The notes under the pieces: generated by a model
Databases searched by the model: none
What the model saw: only the letters and a program-made list of their open reading frames with translations
Told to the model about the DNA's origin: nothing
Translations under genes and position numbers: made by a program
Virus record (IMG/VR): IMGVR_UViG_3300009172_001144
Span: 1-31,761 of that record
Source of the DNA: a virus
Length of the DNA: 31,761 nt
Strand: one strand, 5' to 3'
Shown here: one piece after another, positions 13,039 to 21,288 of the stretch
How positions within the stretch are numbered: position 1 is the stretch's first letter
How the letters are laid out: every line of letters begins with the position of its first letter

Positions 13039-14391
13039 ATGTATAATAAACGAATAGCATTTCTAATGTCTTACCAACATCTTATACCACATGGTGGTAT
13101 AGGGCAGTTTGCTTTAAGTTTCGTAAAGCAAATGAAGGATAACAATGTCAAAGTTGATATCATTACAGATAAGTTTGATAAACATACAGAGTTTACAAAA
13201 ACTTTACAGAACGATGGTGCTAGATTTATCTATACAGACAATCCCTTACCTTATTCTAAACATCAAGGTATCTTCATGTACGGAGACAGTTATTGTTTAG
13301 AACGCATGATTAACTTTAGAAACTCTGTGATCAAAGCATTAGAATCTAACCTATATGATTCTATCGTATGTAATACATATGAGACTTCACGTTTGATGTC
13401 TGAGATTGGTCTAGAAGATTGTATTCAGATTATCAACTATACACATTTAGAAAGTCAATTATTTGAGAACACAAAGAATCCTTTCTTAGACAATGTAAAT
13501 GAGTCTATGCGATTACAAATGTTAATGCCTAATACAACAATCGGTACTCAGAGTGAATTCAATTCACAAATATTAGGAACGAAGAAGGGCATTCATTTAC
13601 CTATTCCGTTACCTGAACCTAGTTTGTTAGAAGAACATCACAAAGAAAGAACAGGTGTTTTGTTCATAGGTAGATGGGAAGAAGGAAAAGGTCCTGAAGA
13701 CTTTTTAAAAGTGATCGAATCAACTAAGTTACCTGCTAAAGTAATGACCAATGCAAATGGTGCTAAGAAGTTTGAAGCACGATTAAAAGAAATGGGTGCT
13801 GAGTATGAGATCAAGTATGGTATCATAGGACAAGAGAAAGTAAACTTTATCACAAGTGCAAGAGTAGCATTTAATCCTAGCACAGTAGAAAGTTATGGTA
13901 TCGCCTTCTTAGAACAACATATACAATTACCGACAGTTGCATATGAAGGTATGCGTTGGTTAAAGAACTTTAATGATAAGTATTACTATACAGGAACTAA
14001 AGAAAGTGTAGCAATGACTATTAATGTTCTTTACAAAGAGTTTCCGACAGCGGAGTCTTACTATCAGTTAGGTTCTTTAAAACATTACAATGAACAAGAA
14101 AATCTAATTGCAAGTAAGTGGTTATCATGCTTTGATAGTTTTACTAGTAAACAATCTAATACATCTACAGCAGGTATACTAAAACATACAACAATAAGTC
14201 ATGCAGACTACATTACTAGTCTGAATAGAAACACCATATGCATTGATGATGTCCGAAGTGTATTGACTAACAAGCACAAATTTAATATAATATATACAGA
14301 CACTGATACGTGGTTAACAACTGATGAAGGATTTACTCCAGCAGAAACTGTATCAACAACGCAATCAGCACAATTATTTGAAGGATTATAA
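13039..14391 (+). CDS. GT4-type glycosyltransferase
   Basis: A 450-residue GT-B enzyme of the GT4 kind, transferring a sugar from a nucleotide donor with retention of configuration. The N-terminal half opens KRIAFLMSYQHLIPHGGIGQF, with the Gly-rich loop of the acceptor domain. The C-terminal half starts VLFIGRWEEGKGPEDFL and has the donor-binding EX7E motif in NPSTVESYGIAFLE. The last roughly 100 residues are an extra tail of unclear fold, rich in Thr and Ser. No signal peptide, so cytoplasmic. A GalE-like epimerase follows two genes down, likely in the same pathway. The strong promoter's start site coincides with its ATG, and there is no SD in front. Confidence 0.87.
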   Translation: MYNKRIAFLMSYQHLIPHGGIGQFALSFVKQMKDNNVKVDIITDKFDKHTEFTKTLQNDGARFIYTDNPLPYSKHQGIFMYGDSYCLERMINFRNSVIKALESNLYDSIVCNTYETSRLMSEIGLEDCIQIINYTHLESQLFENTKNPFLDNVNESMRLQMLMPNTTIGTQSEFNSQILGTKKGIHLPIPLPEPSLLEEHHKERTGVLFIGRWEEGKGPEDFLKVIESTKLPAKVMTNANGAKKFEARLKEMGAEYEIKYGIIGQEKVNFITSARVAFNPSTVESYGIAFLEQHIQLPTVAYEGMRWLKNFNDKYYYTGTKESVAMTINVLYKEFPTAESYYQLGSLKHYNEQENLIASKWLSCFDSFTSKQSNTSTAGILKHTTISHADYITSLNRNTICIDDVRSVLTNKHKFNIIYTDTDTWLTTDEGFTPAETVSTTQSAQLFEGL

Positions 14392-14607
14392 ATGGATTGG
14401 ATCACAAAATTCTGGAAGAAACCAGAAATAAAACAAGAAACAGTTGTAATAGATATGATGAAGGATGATATAGATCCTGCGGCATTAACTGTTGAAAATG
14501 CATACAAAACTAGATGGATATGGTATCATACAATATTAGCCATAGGCATCTTTACTACTAACGTATTGTTAATAGCAATACTAACTATATTGGCAATAAA
14601 ATTATGA
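14392..14607 (+). CDS. Small membrane protein, 71 aa
   Basis: The N-terminal two-thirds is charged (FWKKPEIKQ, then DMMKDDIDP) and the C-terminus is one long transmembrane helix (TILAIGIFTTNVLLIAILTI), making a tail-anchored protein. No family is recognised. SD AAGGA lies before the ATG, and the stop overlaps the epimerase start (ATGA), so all three genes from 13039 to 15434 form one operon. It might anchor the glycosyltransferase at the membrane, but only the order suggests this. Confidence 0.7.
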   Translation: MDWITKFWKKPEIKQETVVIDMMKDDIDPAALTVENAYKTRWIWYHTILAIGIFTTNVLLIAILTILAIKL

Positions 14608-15434
14608 AAAAAGTATTAATAACAGGGTGTTCAGGTTACATAGGTTCACATTTATGTAAAGCATTAGATGAAGAATATGATGTTTGGGGTTTAGATATCA
14701 TAGCACCTCAACACCCAATCAAAGAAGGACAATTTATTCAGCATGATATCAATCATCCATTTGGAGAGTTCCCGGAAGAGTTTGATGCAGTCATACATCT
14801 AGCGGCGAGAGTTAGAGTTAATGAAAGTCAGCAGATGCCTATTCAGTACTACATCACTAACCTCAATGGTACGATGAATGTCTTGGCAAAGATAAAGACT
14901 AAGAACTTTATATTCGCATCGACAGGTGTTGCAGAGTACTGTTATGACCCATATGGTACATCTAAGAAGGCGGCGGAAGACTGTGTGATAGAATATTGCA
15001 TGAGACATAATGTACAACCTTTTACTATCTTTAGATTCTACAACGTAGTCGGCTCATCAGGCTTTGCTCCTACTAATCCAGACGGGTTAATGCATAATCT
15101 TTTACAAGCACCTGAGAGAGGAGAGTTTACGATCTTCGGTAATGATTATCACACAACAGATGGTACATGTGTAAGAGATTACATACATGTAGATGAAGTC
15201 TGCGAAGGTATCAAACTAGCAATAGAAGAACCAGCAGAAGAAATTGAATCATTAGGAAATACTACAGGAACATCAGTAGAAGAAATGGTTAACATCTTTA
15301 AAGAAGTAAACAATGTAGACTTTGAAGTTAAGTATGGTGATCGTAGATTTGGTGATCTACCAGTAAGTGTATTAAAAGATAAGTCTCGTTATATGAAAAG
15401 TTTATATTCTATAAAAGAACTTCTCAAAATCTAA
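14604..15434 (+). CDS. NAD-dependent sugar epimerase, GalE-like
   Basis: An extended short-chain dehydrogenase of the UDP-glucose 4-epimerase type. Seen are the NAD loop GCSGYIG (8-14), HLAARVRVNES, the active-site FASTGVAEY with Ser106, the catalytic YGTSK (Tyr117, Lys121), and the GalE-type DGTCVRDYIHVDE before the C-terminal substrate domain. At 276 residues it is shorter than E. coli GalE (338), mainly at the C-terminus, so substrate choice may differ. It would interconvert sugars of a UDP donor, presumably for the glycosyltransferase at 13039. The gene ends convergently with the lipase gene, stop codons overlapping by a few bases, with no clear terminator between them. Confidence 0.9.
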   Translation: MKKVLITGCSGYIGSHLCKALDEEYDVWGLDIIAPQHPIKEGQFIQHDINHPFGEFPEEFDAVIHLAARVRVNESQQMPIQYYITNLNGTMNVLAKIKTKNFIFASTGVAEYCYDPYGTSKKAAEDCVIEYCMRHNVQPFTIFRFYNVVGSSGFAPTNPDGLMHNLLQAPERGEFTIFGNDYHTTDGTCVRDYIHVDEVCEGIKLAIEEPAEEIESLGNTTGTSVEEMVNIFKEVNNVDFEVKYGDRRFGDLPVSVLKDKSRYMKSLYSIKELLKI

Positions 15435-16744
15435 GAAGCAGGTGGATCATCTCCACTACTAGATGTTCTAGCTGGCACAACAGGGAAATGGCAACTTCCA
15501 CCTTGTGATTCATTTCCCGCATTTAAATGTTTATTAAAAGTCAATAACGGATTGTTAATTGCATAACTATAACAGCAACATGGATTATGATTAGGGTTTG
15601 CTTGCCATTTGGCATTAGGTTGAACTTTACCTGGATCTTCACCGGGTATAACAGTAACACCGTTATACGTGAAAGTTTTATTTAACTTAATACTACCACT
15701 AAAACCTATACTATCCCAATTTGTATCTCCTACTTTTACAATTTTATATACTGTATTTGTAACTAAAGCATCAAGAGGATATGTATCTGGATAATTTGCA
15801 TTAAAATGAACATTGTATCCGACCTCGGCATATGTCACAGCACCCGGGTCTTGTATTTCTCCAGGCACTTTCGGAACACCATCTGACTCATTAGTCAATC
15901 TCCAGAACCTTTGACCTAATTTATATCCTGATCGATCACGTTGTGCATCAAACCACTTTTTAAAACCTGCATCTCCCACTCTCGGACTAGCACTAACTGA
16001 TCCTCTTATTGTTTCAAATAGTTGATCATCATTACTGTCTACTAAAGTAGTAGCCCATGCTGTAACTAATGTAGCAACAGAAGAACCTAAACTATGTCCA
16101 GTAACTATAAGATGTTTAATACCTAAAGCAGGCAATTTGTGTAAGGCCTCATATAATGTTTCTGTTTGTCCAGCTACTGGCATACCATGCGGACGTGCGC
16201 CTGCCTCATTACCAGGGGTAGAATTAATACCGAGCCCAGTAAAATATTCAGAAAATCCTTTATGACATTTTCCTTCTCCGCCTGAAATAGGATTGTTTAC
16301 ATGAAAATATTTAAGATCAATGAGAAAATCAGATGCCGTTAATGTACCTCTGAATATTAGATAAGCCGTATGAGGTTTACCCTTTTCAGTTGCTATAAAG
16401 CAGGCTGGACCTCTGTTGGGTGCACCGAATCCGGAATAAGGAGAATAAACAGTCCAAATTACCGGTGAAATAGGTGTGAAGTTTGTCCACAATGCACCGT
16501 ATACTGTTTTTGCTGGCTCAGAAGGTTGACTATCTACATCGCAAGTGGATCTAAAAGTAGGTGACCATGACACATCATTTTTGTTGCCAGGTTCTTCAGT
16601 TCCGCCGGGGTAGCCATTTTGCCAGTCTTTGGCCATTTGACTAGCGACATCCACTAACATACTACATCTTTGTTGTTGGTCTATGTATTCGGGTTCTTCA
16701 ACTATTGGGTGTTGAATCATTTGCCCACGTGGATAATGGAGCAT
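15431..16744 (-). CDS. Class-3 lipase with inserted virion-type beta repeat
   Basis: The 437-residue protein has the alpha/beta-hydrolase core of fungal-type class-3 lipases. YLIFRGTLTASDF forms the oxyanion strand, CHKGFSEYF follows, and VTGHSLGSSVATL holds nucleophile Ser218. WRLTNESDGVPKVPG holds the acid Asp288, and His386 or a nearby His in NPNHNPCC is the candidate base. Residues about 329-377 are an insertion (TVYKIVKVGDTNWDSIG, later KTFTYNG) that resembles beta repeats of phage structural proteins. No signal peptide is seen. SD AAGGA precedes the ATG. With the gene at 18643 it is the only minus-strand pair and has a late-type promoter, so a virion-borne lipase is plausible. Confidence 0.85.
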   Translation of the reverse strand: MLHYPRGQMIQHPIVEEPEYIDQQQRCSMLVDVASQMAKDWQNGYPGGTEEPGNKNDVSWSPTFRSTCDVDSQPSEPAKTVYGALWTNFTPISPVIWTVYSPYSGFGAPNRGPACFIATEKGKPHTAYLIFRGTLTASDFLIDLKYFHVNNPISGGEGKCHKGFSEYFTGLGINSTPGNEAGARPHGMPVAGQTETLYEALHKLPALGIKHLIVTGHSLGSSVATLVTAWATTLVDSNDDQLFETIRGSVSASPRVGDAGFKKWFDAQRDRSGYKLGQRFWRLTNESDGVPKVPGEIQDPGAVTYAEVGYNVHFNANYPDTYPLDALVTNTVYKIVKVGDTNWDSIGFSGSIKLNKTFTYNGVTVIPGEDPGKVQPNAKWQANPNHNPCCCYSYAINNPLLTFNKHLNAGNESQGGSCHFPVVPARTSSSGDDPPAS

Positions 16745-16753
16745 AAAAAGTCC

Positions 16754-18643
16754 TTAATGCATTAATAAATAAGTGCCTAAAACGTCTGCACGGTTAGCAG
16801 AATCGTCTCCGTCACCTGGCTTGACTATGACGTTATATATTCCTCTTTTGAATGAACGATCTCCGTCTGCTACACCACTGCCGACTCCGCCGCCTCCCAA
16901 TGGTATCTTCATCATTTCATCATATGTGATTATAGATTCAGGTTTGATAGAATATTTAAGTGCCATGCGGTCTTTGAATGTTTGATAGTCTTCTTCACTG
17001 TTCCATTGCCATCCGCCATCAGGTCCTTTAACTAGTCTGGTTCCATCTTTTAATAAAAGATCACCGAATAAATCTTTTGGAACAACAACTGAATGTTTTT
17101 CTAGACCAAAGTCTACTCGTTTTTGTTCTGCTTTCCTTGCACCCATTGAGAAATTAATCATAAAGTTGGGTGGTCTGTTTTGTGTTGAGCCTGAGACATC
17201 TGCCATTTTAGTATAAGCATAGAAGTCTACTGTAGGATGAGTAGCGGCTAAACTGTATGCTAACTGTAAGTATTCGTCTGAGAAGAAATCTCCAGCATCA
17301 TGCCAACGCACAACAACTTTATGTTTCTCTAGTTTAGCATCACCTTTACGTTTTTGTTCATCAATCTCTGCATTTAATTTATCAAAGAAACCACTTGGGT
17401 CATTGTATAAGAAGTTTAAGATTCTTGTTTGACTCATTGATACTGGAGCCCACTGTACATATCCACCTTTTAAAGCATAACAGAATGTCTTACACTCTCC
17501 TGCTCCTGGACAAGTATTGATAATAACGAACTCTTTCTTTCCTTCATCGTAGCCTAAACCTGTTAAAGCAGGTAAACCAATGTTATAGAAGATACTAGTT
17601 GTACCGTCACTGTGTTGCATTTTTTCATTTTGCTTAAGTAACTTAGTAGGCCTTTGAGTAATGTCAGCAGCCAGTTTATCTAAATCAAATCTTTTTCCGT
17701 CTGGATCTACGATTGGAATAAGATTTTTAACATTTGATCTATGTACATAAGGAAGTTTATACTTGTCAGTTTTTCCTTTCTTTTTATCTAAAATTCTATC
17801 TAAGTAATCATTTAATTCTTTATCTTTAATAGGTTTAGATTGTGCATCAATTGCTTCCTCTACTTCTTCTCCAGAATCATAGTCTTTTACGATCTTACCA
17901 GTCTGTCCGCCTAATTGTTTGATATGTCTTAATTCTCTGGCCCATTCACCTTCATCTTTGTCAGCTTTTGGTTTGTCTTTGCCTATAAATCTATCAGCAG
18001 GGTCTTTAATTCTGTCTGCTAAATCTTTTTCTGTACTTTTACTGTATGGAACACCTTCAGCATAAACTTCTGTATCTTCAGGGTCGGTGACTTCTAATTC
18101 ATCTGCTACACCAGTAACAACTTCATCTTCTCTGGGACCAAAGCCTATTCTAACTGGATCTCCGTTTTGATCTACATGTCCTGTACCTACGCATATTTCA
18201 CATGCTTCAAATTCTCCGTCATCATCATATGGATCAATAACTACTCCATCGCCGTCACAGTAACTACACTGATATATTTTGCCAACTTCAGCATTAGCCG
18301 AGTCAGCCGCAGTAGGCTCCCAATCAAATTCTTCTAATGTTTCTGGTGCAGATCCAAAGTATGCATCCATTTCACTATCGATAGTATCTGGTTTATTGTC
18401 AGAGATGTTTTCTTCTACTTCTGCATTTGGAATGCTAACACCTTCGTCTTTCAAAAATTCGGGTAATGTTTCTACTTCCCAACCATCGATCATAGAATCC
18501 ATGGTTTCTTCTGCATGTCCTGCAAATCTTGCATTATTTTTAACGAAATCTGATGTTTCGCCAGGATTAGATTCGGGTAAATGCGGCTTGACATTACTCT
18601 CATTTTCCGTTAACATGTTCAGTATGTTTCTTATATCACTCAT
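16754..18643 (-). CDS. GP88-family protein with N-terminal DnaJ-like zinc motif
   Basis: A 629-residue protein in three zones. The first 120 residues are acidic and start MSDIRNILNMLTENES, a style of opening seen on several marine phage proteins. Residues 126-155 hold CSYCDGDG and CEICVGTG, two CxxCxGxG-type units as in the DnaJ zinc finger. The C-terminal half carries the GP88-like core: NTCPGAGECKTFCYA (Cys378, Cys384, Cys388), RWHDAGDFFSDEY and VDFYAYTKM. GP88 proteins occur in many phages; their function is not established, but the Cys cluster and HDxGDF motif suggest a metal- or Fe-S-bound enzyme, perhaps like DUF5131. It ends 9 nt before the lipase start. Confidence 0.85.
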   Translation of the reverse strand: MSDIRNILNMLTENESNVKPHLPESNPGETSDFVKNNARFAGHAEETMDSMIDGWEVETLPEFLKDEGVSIPNAEVEENISDNKPDTIDSEMDAYFGSAPETLEEFDWEPTAADSANAEVGKIYQCSYCDGDGVVIDPYDDDGEFEACEICVGTGHVDQNGDPVRIGFGPREDEVVTGVADELEVTDPEDTEVYAEGVPYSKSTEKDLADRIKDPADRFIGKDKPKADKDEGEWARELRHIKQLGGQTGKIVKDYDSGEEVEEAIDAQSKPIKDKELNDYLDRILDKKKGKTDKYKLPYVHRSNVKNLIPIVDPDGKRFDLDKLAADITQRPTKLLKQNEKMQHSDGTTSIFYNIGLPALTGLGYDEGKKEFVIINTCPGAGECKTFCYALKGGYVQWAPVSMSQTRILNFLYNDPSGFFDKLNAEIDEQKRKGDAKLEKHKVVVRWHDAGDFFSDEYLQLAYSLAATHPTVDFYAYTKMADVSGSTQNRPPNFMINFSMGARKAEQKRVDFGLEKHSVVVPKDLFGDLLLKDGTRLVKGPDGGWQWNSEEDYQTFKDRMALKYSIKPESIITYDEMMKIPLGGGGVGSGVADGDRSFKRGIYNVIVKPGDGDDSANRADVLGTYLLMH

Positions 18644-18668
18644 AGATTTATTCCATCACTTTATAAGA

Positions 18669-18677
18669 GTATTTATC
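18669..18677 (-). promoter_or_regulatory. T4-late-like promoter box on the minus strand
   Basis: Reading the minus strand, GATAAATAC (18677 down to 18669) matches the late-box consensus and the plus-strand copy at 11392. It lies about 26 nt upstream of the GP88 start at 18643, so a late transcript would have a short leader. It implies late expression of the minus-strand pair. Confidence 0.55.
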
Positions 18678-18704
18678 AATGTTAACAGAATATAAAAGGA
18701 AAGT

Positions 18705-19298
18705 ATGAACATATTTTATTTAGACAGCAACCCAGTCAAATCAGCAGAACTGCATTGCGATAAGCATGTGGTCAAAATGATCATAGAGTACGCCCAGCTT
18801 ATGTCTACTGCTCATAGAGTACTAGACGGTGATCTCTATGAAGATAGAACTGCTAATAATCACCGCATCAAACGTTGGAGACTCAGTGATAGCAACATGG
18901 AGAATGTTGTCTACAAAGCATCTCACATCAATCATCCGAGTGCTATATGGACACGTGCTAGTGATTCAAACTATCAATTTGTGTATGATATGTTTGTTGC
19001 TTTATGCAACGAGTATACACACAGGTACGGTAGAGTGCATCTGACTGAAGAAAAACTCAAGGACCTTCTACAGCATTTACCCAATAATATCGCAAGTGCT
19101 GACTTTGTAGAACCTCCCCAAGCAATGCCCGATGATGTTAAGACATCTAATGCAGTTGATGCCTATCAGAATTACTACAAAGTTTACAAGAAAGACTTTG
19201 CTAAGTGGACTGACAGAGAGACACCGGCGTTTATGAAAAATATAACGGGTAAAGATAATCTCTCTAAATACATATACAGTGAGGAATTAAATGTTTGA
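18705..19298 (+). CDS. Conserved phage protein of unknown function, 197 aa
   Basis: I recall this type from cyanophages and other T4-like phages: MNIFYLDSNPVKSAELHCDK, then VVKMIIEYAQLMSTAHRV, a HINHPSAIW block, and an ending YQNYYKVYKKDFAKWTD. It is conserved but has no established function; the His and Cys in HCDKHVVK and the HINHP could bind a metal. It is soluble with no signal peptide. SD AAAGGA. It lies head to head with the minus-strand GP88 gene across 61 bp. The next gene begins inside its last codons. Confidence 0.85.
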   Translation: MNIFYLDSNPVKSAELHCDKHVVKMIIEYAQLMSTAHRVLDGDLYEDRTANNHRIKRWRLSDSNMENVVYKASHINHPSAIWTRASDSNYQFVYDMFVALCNEYTHRYGRVHLTEEKLKDLLQHLPNNIASADFVEPPQAMPDDVKTSNAVDAYQNYYKVYKKDFAKWTDRETPAFMKNITGKDNLSKYIYSEELNV

Positions 19299-19704
19299 AA
19301 AAATAAAAGACATGTTCGGTAAGAAAAAGCCCGAACCTAAAAAGAAATCTGCACCGAAACTTTCTGAAAAAGAGATAGCAACAAGAGCCGGCGAACCTTG
19401 GGTATCGATACTAAGTGTTGATGTTGCCCCTGACGATATTAATAACGGTTCCTTTGAAATGGATTGGAATGATAAGTTTCTTTTAAATCTAATTAAAGCA
19501 GGATACAAAGAAAAAGATGATGACAAAGACGAAACAATCGTTGATCGTTGGTTTCAACAAGTGTGTCGTAACATTGCATTAGAAGTGTATGAGCAAGAAC
19601 AAGCAGATCCTTATAATAGAAAAGATACAGATCCAATTACAGGTGCTGAGATGCGAGTTGTCTCAAAAAAAGACTTAGGTGACGGAAGATATGAACAAAG
19701 TTGA
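19291..19704 (+). CDS. Conserved phage protein, 137 aa
   Basis: A highly charged 137-residue protein. A Lys-rich start (MFEKIKDMFGKKKPEPKKK) is followed by ATRAGEPWVSILSVDVAPDD, a strand FEMDWNDKFLLNLI and the helix VDRWFQQVCRNIALEVYEQ. I remember homologues as a widespread conserved family in marine T4-like phages, function unknown. The ATG has SD GAGGA and overlaps the previous gene by 8 nt. Confidence 0.82.
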   Translation: MFEKIKDMFGKKKPEPKKKSAPKLSEKEIATRAGEPWVSILSVDVAPDDINNGSFEMDWNDKFLLNLIKAGYKEKDDDKDETIVDRWFQQVCRNIALEVYEQEQADPYNRKDTDPITGAEMRVVSKKDLGDGRYEQS

Positions 19705-19715
19705 GGTAAACATAT

Positions 19716-19820
19716 ATGTATGATATAAGTGAAAAAGGTGAGAAACAATTTAAACGAGTAGAATACCTACTGTGGGGATTATACCCCATGATCATATTAA
19801 TGTTTTGGATGATTGATTAA
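19716..19820 (+). CDS. 34-residue membrane peptide
   Basis: Reads MYDISEKGEKQFKRVEYLLW and then a hydrophobic run GLYPMIILMFWMID. One helix could span the membrane. SD GAGG lies upstream, and the stop overlaps the ATG of the YggX-like gene (TTAATGG), supporting a real gene. Function unknown. Confidence 0.6.
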   Translation: MYDISEKGEKQFKRVEYLLWGLYPMIILMFWMID

Positions 19821-20143
19821 TGGAAAATTTAGTATTTTGTAAGAAGTACCAAGAAGAATTACCAGCAATGGATTTTCCCCCTTTACCAGGTCCAGCTGGC
19901 AAAGAGTTATTAGAAACTGTTTCTTTTAAAGCATTTGAGGCTTGGAAGTCTCATCAAACTACTCTAATCAATGAACGTAGAATGGATTTATCTAATCCTG
20001 AATCTAGGGCTTTCTTAATAGAAGAAATGCATAAGTTCTTTAATAACCAAGAAGTTGCACAAGCAGAAGGATTTGTAGAACCTGAAAAAGCACTTGATGA
20101 TGCAGTCAAATCATTTACCCCTCCCCCTCCCCCAATAATTTAA
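19820..20143 (+). CDS. yggX: YggX-family Fe(2+)/Fe-S protection protein
   Basis: The first 90 residues follow E. coli YggX (91 aa): LVFCKKYQEELPAMDFPPLPG with Cys7 at the position of the conserved YggX Cys, then GKELLETVSFKAFEAWKSHQ, TTLINERRMDLSNPESR and AFLIEEMHKFFNN. In bacteria YggX protects Fe-S proteins from oxidative damage and helps iron traffic. An added tail of about 17 residues ends in a proline run (TPPPPPII). The ATG overlaps the preceding stop. With IscU at 11651 it gives this phage a second Fe-S maintenance protein, about 8 kb away from the first. Confidence 0.9.
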   Translation: MENLVFCKKYQEELPAMDFPPLPGPAGKELLETVSFKAFEAWKSHQTTLINERRMDLSNPESRAFLIEEMHKFFNNQEVAQAEGFVEPEKALDDAVKSFTPPPPPII

Positions 20144-20167
20144 TTTACCCTTTTTACCCATAAAGGC

Positions 20168-20196
20168 TTGCAATATGCGTAGTTATTGCGTATAAT
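20168..20196 (+). promoter_or_regulatory. sigma70-type promoter with inverted repeat in the spacer
   Basis: TTGCAA (20168-20173), 17-bp spacer, TATAAT (20191-20196); start near 20203, leader of about 27 nt. GCAATA (20170-20175) and TATTGC (20184-20189) form an inverted repeat across the -35 and spacer, a plausible operator. A GATAAATA late-like box lies at 20212-20219. Confidence 0.65.
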
Positions 20197-20229
20197 AGTA
20201 TCTTATTAAATGATAAATAAGAGACTTAA

Positions 20230-21243
20230 ATGAAATACGCCCTTATAGACACAATGAACGCTTTTTTTCGTGCCAAGCATGTTGCATCACGTAATGCAGA
20301 TACTTGGGAGAAGATAGGTATGGCTTTACATTTGACTCTAGGGTCAGTTAATCAAGCAGTTCGTAACTATGGCGTTGATCATGTAGTTTTTTGTTTAGAA
20401 GGTCGTTCATGGCGTAAAGAGTTTTACACTCCGTACAAAGCAAATCGTAAAGTACAAGAACAAGATTTGACTGAAGCGGAAATCGAAGAAAGTGAAATGT
20501 TCTGGGAGACTTATCAAGCATTGATTACATACTTGACTGAGAAGACTAATGTAACAGTCTTACGTGATCCGAATGCTGAGGCTGATGACTGCATAGCACG
20601 TTTCGCCGCACTACATCCTGACGATGAGCATATCATCATCTCAACTGACACTGATTATCTACAATTGTTATCAGAGTCTGTTCATATGTACAACGGTGTA
20701 AACAAGCAATTAATTACGATTGACGGTTACTTTGATGACAGAGGACGTCCAGTCATTGATAAGAAGACTATGGAACACAAAATATTAGAAGACCCTCAGT
20801 ATCTATTGTTTGAGAAGTGTATGCGTGGTGACACTAGTGATAATGTGTTTAGTGCATATCCTGGTGTACGTAAGAAGGGCAGTAAGAATAAGACAGGTCT
20901 GCTAGAAGCATTTGCTGACAAAGACAAAGGTGGTTTCAACTGGAATAACATCATGTTACAACGTTGGACTGATCATAATGAAATCGAACACAGAGTACGT
21001 GATGACTATGAACGCAATCGTACATTAATCGATCTCACTGCACAACCAATTGAGTTTAGAAATCAAACTGATAAGTGTGTAAAGGAAGGTGTATCGTCTA
21101 AAGAATCTGTCCCGCAAGTTGGAGTACATTTTATGAGGTTCTGCGGTAAGTATGAATTGAATAGAATTAGTGATCAAGCAGATGTGTATTCTAAATGGTT
21201 GAACACGCCATATACTGGCAAACTAGTAGAAAAGGTAGAATAA
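20230..21243 (+). CDS. 5'-3' nuclease (T4 RNase H-like, FEN/PIN family)
   Basis: This family removes RNA primers and flaps during lagging-strand synthesis. The 337-residue protein shows the metal-binding acidic residues in order: Asp7 in LIDTMN, NAEADDCIARFA (Glu117, Asp119, Asp120), ISTDTDYLQLL (Asp140, Asp142) and RGDTSDNVFSAYPGV (Asp201, Asp204), the last leading into the helical DNA-binding part. T4 RNase H is 305 aa. It is probably the phage's primer-removal nuclease and would work with the DNA ligase at 26661. Early transcription from the sigma70-type promoter 27 nt upstream is likely. Confidence 0.9.
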   Translation: MKYALIDTMNAFFRAKHVASRNADTWEKIGMALHLTLGSVNQAVRNYGVDHVVFCLEGRSWRKEFYTPYKANRKVQEQDLTEAEIEESEMFWETYQALITYLTEKTNVTVLRDPNAEADDCIARFAALHPDDEHIIISTDTDYLQLLSESVHMYNGVNKQLITIDGYFDDRGRPVIDKKTMEHKILEDPQYLLFEKCMRGDTSDNVFSAYPGVRKKGSKNKTGLLEAFADKDKGGFNWNNIMLQRWTDHNEIEHRVRDDYERNRTLIDLTAQPIEFRNQTDKCVKEGVSSKESVPQVGVHFMRFCGKYELNRISDQADVYSKWLNTPYTGKLVEKVE

Positions 21244-21288
21244 AGAAAAATGAATAATATATATGTTTACGAACTTAATGGAGAAAAA

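Noticed and set aside
15438-15460. GTGGA/TCCAC hairpin at the convergent gene ends
   Set aside because: Only 5 bp, no T tract on either strand; does not look like a terminator.
18279-18695. 138-aa plus-strand frame opposite the GP88 gene
   Set aside because: Ser-rich antisense shadow of the acidic GP88 N-terminus; its end runs into the intergenic promoter.
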